Shown here: piece after piece, positions 24,636 through 35,031 of the stretch
Position numbering within the stretch: the first letter of the stretch is position 1
How the letters are laid out: every line of letters begins with the position of its first letter
Source of the DNA: Cryptomeria japonica
Lineage: Eukaryota > Streptophyta > Pinopsida > Cupressales > Cupressaceae
Direction: 5' to 3'
Assembly (NCBI RefSeq): GCF_030272615.1
Contig: NC_081409.1
Span: 244,279,924-244,337,923, forward strand
Length of the DNA: 58,000 bases
Position numbers and translations under genes: made by a program
Notes under the pieces: model-generated
The model's database searches: none
What the model was told of the DNA's origin: nothing
What the model saw: the letters and a program-made list of their open reading frames with translations, nothing else

Positions 24636-25853
24636 TGTAGCATCCTAAAATTGTGACACTTGCAATTTCGACTGCATTTAGGTCTTCACGATGGCAACGC
24701 AACACTGAACCTGAATGGAGACCCCGAAACTTGTTCATGACATCAAAAACTGCATTTTTCAGCACCCTGGCCTGATCCTCCTTGCACCCTGCTGTCGCTG
24801 GAGGTGGGACCATGGTGCCCAGCACCCTAGTCCCTGGCCCTATTTTGGGCCCGGTCTCTTATGGGGCTTCGGGTCTTTATGTTTGCAATTCGGGAAATAA
24901 TCTTTCCTGGTCGGCCCAAGGTCAGAAAAATTAGTCTATTAACCCTAATTGACAAGTATATAAACTACATTTCCTCTCCCATTTTGGTAGATGAAAAGAG
25001 GAAGGACATATGTGTACAAGACGCAGAAATGATATTCAAACACTCAAACACTCAAGCATTCAAGCATTCAAGCATTCCTTCAAGCAATTGAACATTCTAA
25101 GTCTCCATTCAAGGCTAAGTGTTGCATTCAAGACAAGGATTCAACCATTGAAGAGGAGATCACATACAACATACAACATACAACAACAATTACACCTTCG
25201 CATGTAAGAATACAAACATTCTTACAACAAGGTATTGGTACTTTATTACATTACAATCATTTACATTTACAACATTCTCATTTCTTGGTTAATTCCAAAA
25301 CCGGGGTTTGACCTAAGGGCAAACCCCTAATCCCTAACCCCCCAATCATCCTCTCTTTTCTGTGTGTAGGTTGCAGGTACGCGGCTGTAATTGAAGATCT
25401 GGAATCCTTGTGCAGAGACGAACAGATCCCCCTTCATTTCGCGGATTTTTTGGAGGACCGTGTGCACACCGGGCGCCATCGTCCCGTCAACTTTCGCTCA
25501 AATTTGCAGGACAGCGCCGTCTCGACATTTTACTACTAATTCCAGGTCCGCAGCTTCATCCTATATTCCTATCTCTGTTTATAAGTGAATCTTTCTCACT
25601 TTTCATGCGTTCCTAGCTTAATCCTTCTATCTACATTCTTTACAAAAGAGGGTAGCCTTGCTGTTTTAACCCTTGAAACTCATTTAGAATCCAATCTTGC
25701 ATTGTGTGGGATTGGATCTTGTGGGTTTCAACCCCTCTTTTGAATGTAAAGTCTCCCCTAAGTGAAAACCGTCAACCCTAGTGACCTCCTTTCTCTCTCC
25801 TTGGAGTGGTGGGGGGAACACTTAGGGTTTGATCGCGATTTTTCCGCTTTACA
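24636..25853 (+). mobile_element. Solo LTR inserted in chromovirus
   Basis: 1,218 bp from TGTAGCATCCTAAAATTG to CCGCTTTACA, flanked on both sides by GCAAC (24631-24635 and 25854-25858). A TATATAAAC near 24957 fits a promoter. No internal region or second LTR is present, so it is a solo LTR left by recombination. Removing it plus one GCAAC restores the integrase C-terminal frame. Confidence 0.88.
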
Positions 25854-25858
25854 GCAAC

Positions 25859-27200
25859 ATCTGAAACTCTTTGAATCTCCTCAGGTGGCTTCCCTTTGAA
25901 AGCAATCAAATCTGTAACATTAAAAATGGGAGACAAAGAAACATCAGTAGGCAAATCAATGTTGCAAGCATTAAACCCATACTTAGCCAAGATTTTGCAA
26001 GGGCCTATTCTCCTCATTTGAAGTTTGCTTGGAACTCCCTTTTGTATCTTTGCCTTGTTCAAATGAACCATCACATAATCACCTATGGAAAACTGAACAT
26101 CTCTCTTTTTAGCATCCACTCTTGCCTTGACTTTTTGGGAGGTATCTTGGAGAGCTTTCCTCACTTGCTCATGAACGTCCTTCATGGATTGAGCCATGTC
26201 ATCTGATGTTTCACTCTTATGTTGCAAATTAGTGATATCCCTCAACTCCATTATACCCCTTGGATGCATACCATAAACAACTTCAAAAGGGCTTTTACCT
26301 ATAGACCGGTTGACACTATCATTGGAGGCATATTCTGCTTGATGAATGAGCTGATCCCAACTCTGCCCATATTCCTTTGTCAAGCACCTAAGCATGTTTC
26401 CAAGAGACCTGTTCACAACTTCGGTTTGGCCATCAGTTTGTGGATGATAAGCTAAACCAAAAGAGAGATTAGTACCCAATCTCTTCCACAATGTCTTCCA
26501 GAAATGACCAAGAAACTTAACATCCCTATCTGAAACAATGCTAGTAGGCAAACCATGAATTCTAACAACTTCTTTGAAAAATAAGTAAGCAATATGACTT
26601 GCATCATGTGTTGTCTTACAAGGAATAAAATGAGCCATTTTTCTAAATCGGTCAACTACTACAAAGATGCTATCAAATCTTGCTTGAGTTCTGGGTAATC
26701 CTACCACAAAATCCATACTAATGCAATCCCAAGGCCTATGTGGAATGGGAAGAGGCTGATATAAACCAGCATTGGAGGAATTACCTTTTGCCTTCTGACA
26801 TACCAAACATTTCTCAACATACCTCCTGATGTCTCTCTACATCTTAGGCCAATAATAGAACCTTTGAACCAGCTCTAAGGTCTTGTTGAGACTGAAATGT
26901 CCACTTAAGAACCCATTGTGCTTCTCCTGAATGAGGTTCTCCCTCATAGAACCTTTTGGAACACACAACTGTCCACCCCTGAATAACAAACCATCCTGCA
27001 AAGTGAAATCAGCATATGCACCATGGAAATTATTCTCAAAATCTTGACAAACTTTATAAGCTTCAGCAAAATCATCATCAATAGGATACATCTCTTTAAA
27101 ACTATCAATACCAATGCTCTCAACTTGAATCTCATGAATAGTTAACAACCTTCTACTCAAAGCATCTACTAGTTTATTCAACTGACCCTTCTTATGCTTA
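25859..27200 (-). pseudogene. Chromovirus integrase pseudogene
   Basis: The HHCC zinc region (EKHNGFLSGHFSLNK, CLVCQKAKG) and the DDE core are readable: DCISMDFVVGLP, IVSDRDVKF and DGQTEVVNRSL carry the catalytic Asp, Asp and Glu. One stop lies near 26836 between the zinc region and the core. The core and C-terminal domain form one open frame of about 340 codons. It then runs into the solo LTR, so the last 15-20 residues of that frame are not original. Among the best-preserved coding parts in the window. Confidence 0.85.
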
Positions 27201-28621
27201 AGAGTAAAAGTGTAAGCTTGCAAGTATTCTACCCATTTAACATGCCTATGATTCAGTTTATCTTGTGAGTTCAAAAAACTTAGTGCCTAATTATCTGTGT
27301 ATACAACAAACTCTTTAGGAAGAAGATAGTGCCTCCATTTGCTAAGTGCCTATACTAATGCATAAAGTTCTAAATCATAGGAAGAGTACTTTTTCTTGGC
27401 ATCATTCAACTTCTCACTTTAGAATGCAATTGGTCTATTTTCCTGACTTAAAACAGCTCCTACAACAATATTACTAGCATCACATTCAATAGTAAAAAGC
27501 TTATTAAAACTAGGTAAAATGAGCACTGGTTGAGTAGCTACTTTAGTTTTTAATAATTCAAACCCCTTATTAGCTGCACTTGTCCACTGAAATTTTACCT
27601 TTACACCCCCTTTCATTGTGTCTAACATTGGAGCACAAATCTCACTGAATCCCCTGATGAATTTTCTATAAAGCTGTGCCAAACCATGGAAGCTTCTGAC
27701 ATCACTGGCTGTCTTAGGAGTTGGTAAACTAGTTATTGCTGCAACTTTAGATTGATCCATTTTTAGATTGCCTCCCGATACAACAAAACCAAGATAGACC
27801 AATTCTTGCTTCAAGAAATCACATTTTTCTAGATTAATGGTTAGCTGTTCATCAGATAACTGTCTCAAAACAATAGCTAAATGCTTCAAATGTTCTTCCT
27901 TAGTCTTATTGAAAATAATAATATCATCTAAATACACAACAAAAAACTTGCCAATGAAATCATGTAAAACTTCATTCATGAGTCTCATGAATGTGTTGGG
28001 AGTATTAGAGAGTCCAAATGGCATGACAAGCCACTCATAAAGACCCTCATTCATTTTGAAAGTTGTCTTTGATTCATCACCCTCTTTGATTCTTATCTGA
28101 TGGTAACCACTCTTCAAGTCAATCTTACTAAATTACTATGCACCCCCCAAACAATCCATCAAATCCTCTATCATGGGTATGGGAAATCTGTATCTGATGG
28201 TGATCTTGTTTATGTCTCTAGAATCTGTATAAAGTCTCCATGTTCCACCCTTCTTAAGTGCCAACACTGTAGGTACTACACAAGGACTAATGCTTTTCCT
28301 AATCAGCCCTTGGTCTAAGAGTTCTTGTATTTGTCTTGCTACCTCTTCATTTTGTTCAGGGGTCATCTTATAGGCTGCCTTATTTGGTAAAGAGGTTCCA
28401 GGTATGAAATCAATTCGATGGCTAATGGCTCTAGGAGGTGGTAAAGCTGCAGGGGTACCATCACTGATTATTGCTTTGAAGTTATCAAGGATTTGTTGCA
28501 CCTCATATGGTATCTCAACTTTCTTTTCTACCTTTTCTTCCTTGGGTTTCACTATGAGTGCAAATCCCACTCCTTCACCTTCTTCTAGTGTTTTTATGAA
28601 CTCTTTCTCATTCACTAACAA
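27201..28621 (-). pseudogene. Chromovirus reverse transcriptase and RNase H pseudogene
   Basis: Starts in the frame whose first Met is at 28621. It has AISHRIDFIPG, QELLDQGLIRKS, YTDSRDINKITIRYRFPIP, then [26 protein letters not shown] and an intact YLDD near 27925. RNase H follows with [15 protein letters not shown] and ALSKWRHYLL. Two adjacent stops (TAG TAA) occur after CLGGA near 28130 where Lys-Tyr is usual, and further stops lie in RNase H at about 27300-27420. Catalytic Asp residues are kept. Confidence 0.85.
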
Positions 28622-29250
28622 GATGTTAAGTACTTTGTTGCTGCTCTCTCCTTCTTCATTGAGGGATTGAATCTGATAGGTTACTCCATCTTTCTAAAAT
28701 GAGTAGGAGTTTATTTCCCCATCATGGTGTGCTTTTCAGTCAAATTGCCACAGTCTACCCAACAGTAGGTGGCAAGCATCCATAGGAAGGATGTCACATA
28801 GGATCCTATCCATATATCCACCTATGTGGAAATCTACCCAGGCTTGCTCATTTACTAACACATGTTGTCCCTTATTTAACCATGTGACTTTGTATGGCTC
28901 CTTGTGTTATATCCTAGGTAGTTTCAATTTACTCATTGCTTCCTCTAATATGATGTTATCTGTGGACCCCGAGTCTATGATAACCTTACACACCTTTCTC
29001 GTGATTTTACACTTAATCCTAAACAATGCTCTTCTCTGTGAGACCTATGTACTGTGTGGCTTCTTCATTAACACTCTCTCGATCATTAAACTCTCACCAT
29101 CTTCTGAAGCTAGGTGGTTCAATGCTGAAGTTTTGGTATTACCTCCATCTTCCTGATCATAGTTTACCCTCTTTTCACCACCATAGGATGAACTAGGCTT
29201 CTCTAGGAATCTATAGGCAGGGTGGCATAGCTTTTGACGGTTATAGCACT
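28622..29250 (-). pseudogene. Chromovirus nucleocapsid end and protease
   Basis: The protease active site DSGSTDN is intact at 28955-28975 (minus strand), and the downstream ILCDILPMDACHLLLGR motif is recognisable. Before it, a zinc-knuckle relic reads CYNRQKLCHPAYRF. The usual C-x2-C-x4-H-x4-C spacing is lost because Cys residues are replaced. Several stops separate the pieces. Confidence 0.7.
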
Positions 29251-29757
29251 TCATGGTTGAGAAGTAGGACCCTCTCCCTGGTCCATTAGATCTACCCCTA
29301 CTCGGGTTGCTTGATCCCCTACCCCTATAGTTGGGTTTTCTCTAAGAATCCCCACTTTGCTCTAGAAGTTTAGACTCTCCCTGGGATCGTTGATCTATGC
29401 TCCTTCCCCCAAAACTATTTCTATGGCCTCTACCATCTCTTCCCCTACCTCTTCCTCTGTTGTTTTTCTCTTGCTTTCTCCTACCTTTCTCTTCCACCTT
29501 AAGTGCTAGTTGATAACACTTGTGTAATGTTTGTGGGCATAACAAACTCATCTCTTCCTGGATGTTCCATATTAACCCATTCAAGTACCTTGCCACTTTT
29601 ATACTCTCATCATCTACTACTCTGGATCTCATGCACAGTTTTGAAACTCCTCAATGTAGCTACTGACATCTAGGTCTTTTTGTCTCAAATTTTGTCTTTT
29701 CTTGCAAAGTTGTACTTCATAGTCTTCAGGAAGGTAGGTTTCTTTTATTTTGGCTAC
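29251..29757 (-). pseudogene. Chromovirus gag, C-terminal half
   Basis: The minus strand reads MVAKIKETYLPEDYE, RQKDLDVSSYIEEFQ, then a TGA, then VARYLNGLIW and an RG-rich RNA-binding tail ending near 29342. It joins the N-terminal half at 34516 exactly at WKAM/VAKI when the 4,748-bp insertion and one CATTG copy are removed. This is direct sequence proof of the insertion. Confidence 0.85.
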
Positions 29758-30526
29758 CATTGTGTTGGTGAATAGATTGTCCTCTTACTTAATTTCTCTT
29801 AATTTACTCTATGCCCAATGTTATGAAGAGAACAGAATCGTTCACTACAGTTGAGAAAGTATTAGTTTCATTTTAACTTCCTCTCTGAATTTTTCTAAAG
29901 GTACAGCTCCCTTATCTGATTTACAATGAATTCAGTTTTTTCTACAATCACACTTTTTCCTGAAAGTGCATAAGGTTCTCTCAACTACTCCTAGGTAGTG
30001 AGGTAATTACAAGATACAGATCGCAAATAGAAAAATTCACATACATATAATCAACAAAATCTATTTCAAAGAATGGATTTTCTGCTAGATTTTCCACATA
30101 TATCAAAACAGGGAATAGATGAACTTACAACTAACCAACAGCAATAAGGAAATTTCGAATCGCTGAATTATCTCCACAAAGTGATAATAATTCAACACTC
30201 AGAACGCAAAGTTTCAAAGCATAACTCGAAATCTTTCATATATGTATATCCAACTTCAATGCACAAAGTCTTTGGAAGCTAAAACATGCATATACTATCC
30301 TTCATCACTGTTCTTCGGAAAAATCTATATAAAAACTATATTTAACTTGCTATTCTTTCCTATTCTATTGCTAATCCCTAAAACAGTTTAATGCCCTAGC
30401 ATTTATAGTTATTTTTGAAATCCCGAAGTGCCTCCCTTAAAACTCAGCCCTATCAGGTTAATACAAGAAACCGTTATAAAACTAAAAAGCAGTTATCAAA
30501 AAGATAGAACGCCAGTAGGTGACGAT

Positions 30527-33500
30527 TCAGTTTCCACTATATTCGCCGGCTTCTTCTTCATTTCCGACGGTCTGACGTAATAGCTTCCAGCTCTGGAAAG
30601 AAGACATGAATTCTTGCGTGGCCTGTGAGTGCGGGTTCTTTAAACTCATCAGCCGGGCTCTACATGCATCCTTTTGCCACCTGTATTCCTTCATCTTTAG
30701 GCTCTGACATGGCATCAGCTTCTCATTGAGGCGCAACATGGATTCTATACCTGCCAATGAAGTGAAATCATCGACCTTGGGCGTTTCTTTGTCCCTAATC
30801 CACTCGACTTCTTCGGTGAAACTTTTAGTTAACACTTCAATGTCCATGCTGCCTTCATCCAATTGTAGGATGCCTGTGGGGTTGACAATCTTCATGTCCT
30901 TAACCAGTTCCTTATGCATGTCTGTGATTTGATTCTTGACGCCCTGGACTTCTTTGATGGCTTCTTGGTAGATGGACTCCTTCCAGCTCATATTACTTTT
31001 CAGGATAAATAAGGTGCACGGGTCCACGGCCTTCATGAAGTTTTCACCTAAGAATTTGAGAACTCCAAACTTTTCAACCTCAATTACCCGGGAAACTATG
31101 GTTTGACACCGTGACAATTCCGTCTCCCATATTGGTATCAAAGTTTGAATCTCTTCGAGTAATGCTTCACCCTCGGAATAGATACTAGTAATTTCTGAAA
31201 TAAACTTATTCCCTTGCTCTAATATGTTATTTACCCAACTAACCACAGCGTCAGACAACAATTTTCCCCTCTGCGTCTGTTTCATCAATTGCTGGCTTTC
31301 GGCAGAATTTGGGTCGAATGGCTGAGGTAGCTGGATTATTGAGTTAGGCCCTAAATTAGTCAGCGAATTGATGTATGTGGCCATCGTCACCACCATTGCT
31401 TTCAATTCTTTCTTCTCCTTAGAATCTTTTTCTGATTGAGTGAGCATGTGGTCAGCAGAAAACTTAAAGAAATTATTGCCAGTATTCCTGTTAAGGGTAC
31501 CTAGTTCAATAGAAGTGACTTTGAATCCTTCCTCATCAATTTCCCCTGACTCCCTTTTCTGCTTATAAGTAGCCACTTCCGCTATGATTTTCCCGGTCAC
31601 TGGATCCTTAGTGAGACAAGCATCCGTCTTCATTTTCTTTGCTTTAGACCCTCTAGCCGCATACCTAGTGACAATGTCCTTTACTGGCGAGGCCACTGGT
31701 TGTAAACTCCGTTTCTTATTGATTGAATTTGATAACCATAAAGGAACAGTGGGAGTGGTTGATACCATCTGAGTATCTTTAGTTGGAGTCAAGAACTTGG
31801 GTTGATCTGCCTTTGGTGTTTCAATGAATTGGACTTCATCGTCTGCTTCATCTCGAAAAGAGGACTTGTCACTTGAATCCCGCTCTAGTGATGTCATTTT
31901 TTGCTTCTGGGAACTAGGCTGCTTCAAAGCTTTGTTCCTGGAATGGGATCTCGTTCTAGGAGCCGTGACTTGGGAAGGAAACTTTATTTTCTTATCTGAG
32001 GCCAATGTATCACCTGCAACATGAGAAAGTGGAATGTCAGATTGAAGTGGTTCTGAGAGAGAAATCACCTTAGTAGAAGACTCATTGATGTTTCCAGTCC
32101 TTTTCCTCTGCAGCCAATCATCCGTATAAGTTAATATGGATCTGGCTCTCCAATTAATATCATCATCTTCCTCCTTGCTCCAATCAACTGTCAAGAATTT
32201 TGTTTCATTTGATTCTTCCCATTCGGGTTCAACTAGACATGAACCATCCTCAACGATCCCTTGTGTTTTGAACTTCAATTTGAAAGAATTAATTTGCTGC
32301 AGGGTGAGTCTAGAATGGTCCTTTTTCAAGACTTCTTCTTTATTTTCACAATCTTCCCATAAATCTTCTAGCTGCGGAGGAACTGTTGAGTTGATTTCAA
32401 GGCCGAGGGTTAGAGCTGCATATCCTTTACTATCGAAGTTTCTCCTGCTGCGGTAGAAACCAAGATTGAATCCCAGCAAATTGCTTCCGATGATGGAAGC
32501 GTCATTCATGTTATTACACACCAAAGAGTGCAGCTTAATAGGGAAGACTGTTTCCCATTTATCCTGAGGGAGATTATCCTTAATAACAGCAGAAAGTTGC
32601 CTGCACAATTCAGCTAAAATGAAACAATCAAGGGCATATCGAGGCAACCTCACAGGTTCTTCCTCAAACCCTCCGACTCTCAAATATGTGAACCTGGGGA
32701 ACTGAATAAAAGAACTCCCATAATGTTGAACCAGCTTTAGCGATTCAGAAGAGAGTCGTGGCATCTGAACACCTTCTAGAGCCAAATAAATGTTTTCAAA
32801 CAATATATCATGCACCTTACGGAAATCCTCCAGGACTCTATCTTTTTGCAACAACGGGCAATATTGGAAAATGGTCATTTCCTCATTCCATACCTCATGT
32901 GGAAAAGCGGCGAGATCACAGGTGCAGGCAATACAATAAGTCAAATATGAGGCCATACGGAAATCTTCTCTAGATTCTTTGGCGCGTTTGAGCTAGTTTC
33001 TCAGGGAAGTGGCAATAATCTCCGCCCAATCCATCCATTGTTCACCCTTTAAGATAATTTCAATGTACCTATACATCCATTCTTCGAACAAACATACATC
33101 AGCCGAACCTTTCACCCTGTGTAATAATACCACCAAGTCGTGTATGTGGGGTTACATGTGGCTTCTAGTAATGACCTTGGGAAGTCTAGACCCACCTCCA
33201 TAGTTAACCTTGGTCCATTTCCTGGCAAGAGTGTTTCGGTACACACTAGGGTTTTCCCGATACTCAGCTTCAGCTTGAATGGGTGAGAAAGCGGCAAAGG
33301 TACTTGTTGTTAATTTCAAAACAGAAGAAATGGTTTCTCTGGAGACAGAAAGTATGACATTACCATTTTTGCTTACTATGCTCTTGCTTCTTACATCATA
33401 ATGGTCAATGCAGAGTTGTAAGAGTTCAGGGTGTACGAAGGCAGGGGGAAATGCAGCGGCTTCAATTAACCTGCTCGTTAATATTTCCATACATCCCTTA

Positions 33501-33649
33501 ACCTCTTCCGTATTCGCAAGAAAACTTGCTTGAAGATTTTCCACATTTACCCCTTCTAAATTGATATCACAAATCACTGGTCTTTTACATTCAAGGCTAG
33601 AAACATTACTGAGAAAATGCATAACCGACTTCATTCTTAACTTAAACAA
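30527..33649 (-). pseudogene. Unrecognised ~1,040-residue protein, family member B
   Basis: One minus-strand frame runs 1,040 codons with only two stops: TAA at 33154-33152 and TAG at 32995-32993, each one C-to-T from a Gln codon. The frame is open from the TTG at 33649; the first ATG lies about 15 bases inside it. No known domain is recognised. Approximate residues in that frame: 66-113 a block shared with member A (GNVILSVSRETI); 260-330 another shared block (QYCPLLQKDR, TYLRVGGF); 560-700 a Ser/Lys-rich acidic and basic linker with TRSHSRNKALKQ and SKAKKMK, possibly nuclear; 785-1040 helical, coiled-coil-like, matching member C (WETELSRC beside WETQSNRF). The near-intact frame suggests recent function. 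Confidence 0.72.
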
Positions 33650-34192
33650 GCAAGACCTCTTTCAGACAAACCTTTGAAAATAACAGTTTTGCAGAACAGA
33701 ACAAAGGTTACCAAACTCTCACCTGTTTTCCATTGAAAAGCAAATAATCTCCTCTAGCTTCCCTAACTGCTCCTTCTCTCCGAAATCAGACCTCCTCTCC
33801 TTTATCCTTTTTCTTTGTTTTCGGATAACTTACTAGGCAATCTGAATGAAAATTTATCACAGGGGAATTTTATACATGGGAAGATCGGATAATGCTAGTT
33901 TATCACCTCACATCAGGATTGACATGCTCGAGGCGTTGATGCATAAATGCCTCGATTAATGATTTCACCCTTTCGCATGAGTTAATAATAATTTATTTCG
34001 TGTGATATCCAGTCATGCATAAAACGAAGGTCTACTCACACTCATAACAATGATGCCCTTTTCCTTGAAAAAGAAATAAAATCTTTTGATTTGACATGCC
34101 GACGGGACCATTGATTGTTTTGAGAGAAAGGCGGCGCAACGTACTCCAAAAATAAACTTCTGACGTCGGTACTTGCCAAAAACTACTTTGAA

Positions 34193-34350
34193 TAGGTTTG
34201 AACCAAGCTTCAAAACGGTTCAAAGTATTTCAAAAGGACCACCGCGATAAGGATACTTCCTGCCAAAGAAAGAGTGTTAGTGTGAAAAATTTGGTCGAAT
34301 CACTTTGAACTACTTCGAACCGAGGTTCGAAATGATTCGAAGCGATTCAA
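34193..34350 (-). repeat. Paired TTCGAA-rich hairpin repeats in leader
   Basis: Two related ~48-bp units at about 34193-34240 and 34300-34350. The second contains TTCGAACCGAGGTTCGAA (34314-34331), a perfect 8-bp inverted repeat with a 2-nt loop. The first is a diverged version (GGTTTGAACCAAGCTTCAAAACGG). They lie in the predicted 5' leader of the member B ORF. Confidence 0.65.
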
Positions 34351-34457
34351 AGGGAGGGGAGCAATGACCGTGGAAACTTGCGACCTTAACCAACTTATTC
34401 AAAAGATGATAGATACTTAGATGATAAAGGGGAGACCTCGAATAAGATAGGTGGGGT

Positions 34458-34465
34458 TTTTATAA
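34458..34465 (-). promoter_or_regulatory. TATA box of the novel insertion
   Basis: The minus strand reads CCCCTTTATAAAAACCCC, 45-52 bp inside the element's 5' end and about 810 bp upstream of the ORF. Transcription from here would cover the hairpin leader and the whole ORF. Confidence 0.5.
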
Positions 34466-34515
34466 AGGGGGGACCTTGAAATAATATGGCGACTCTAAAC
34501 ACAACTAACACATTG

Positions 34516-34978
34516 CTTTCCATGTGGCTATTGGTTTCTTACCTTCTTTCACCCTTTCCTCTTGGATGAACTTCCACCAAGTTAAGGCTGCCCCTATCAA
34601 CTTTCATTTTGCTACCTTAACCTTTTGTGCTTCAGTTACTCCATCACATTCAAAATGGTTTTCTAGACCTTCAATCCACTCTATAAGAGCATCTGGATCC
34701 ATCTTCCCACTGAAAAGAGCCACTCCCTCTAAGGTTTTACCACTCATAGCTCTCAAGGCTTTCAAGAATGGTTATTTCTTAATGACAGGGTCAGGCATGG
34801 GGACCTCATCCTCTATTGCCATCATTTTACCTTGATCTCCAACCTTATCATGGACTTCTTCAGTTTTGACTTCTACTTCAGCTAGTTTCATTCCTAATTG
34901 ATCCAATCTTTCTTTGAGTGGCCTATTTTCCTCTTCTTGGTCTTCGACCTTCTTGGCTAATTTAGCATTAGTCACCAT
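34516..34978 (-). pseudogene. Chromovirus gag, N-terminal half
   Basis: Starts at an ATG 38 bp after the primer-binding site. It encodes a short coiled-coil leader (KKVEDQEEENRPLKERLDQL), then the capsid region with LFSGKMDPDALIEWIEGLE and AALTWWKFIQEERV. Two in-frame stops are present (after VIKK and after KVAK). The frame stops at the CATTG duplication and continues at 29757. Confidence 0.82.
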
Positions 34979-35015
34979 GTTTTCCTAATGTTCCTCTCCT
35001 CTTGAATCTTTTGTT

Positions 35016-35028
35016 GGCTCTGATACCA
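35016..35028 (-). promoter_or_regulatory. Chromovirus primer-binding site
   Basis: The minus strand reads TGGTATCAGAGCC three bases after the LTR end, complementary to the 3' end of initiator Met tRNA as used by most plant retrotransposons. Confidence 0.88.
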
Positions 35029-35031
35029 CTA

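Larger units (their letters stand above)
29763..34510 (-). mobile_element. 4,748-bp TG..CA insertion carrying a novel ORF
   Basis: It lies between CATTG copies at 29758-29762 and 34511-34515, inside chromovirus gag. On the plus strand it starts TGTTGGTGAATAG and ends ACACAACTAACA, so its ends have the TG..CA form and a 5-bp duplication typical of LTR-retrotransposon integration. I compared the two ends and found no long terminal repeat pair, no primer-binding site and no pol. It contains a TATA box 45-52 bp from the minus-strand 5' end, a ~790-nt leader with hairpin repeats, one ~1,040-codon ORF and a ~760-bp AT-rich 3' part. It could be a giant solo LTR containing a gene, or a new kind of non-autonomous element. 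Confidence 0.75.

Noticed and set aside
25391-25616. Two overlapping short ORFs in GC-richer sequence
   Set aside because: They lie wholly inside the solo LTR bounded by GCAAC duplications.
29763-34510. Ordinary LTR retrotransposon with an LTR pair
   Set aside because: The first and last ~750 bp were compared and do not match, and no primer-binding site or pol is present. Age arguments make strong LTR divergence unlikely.
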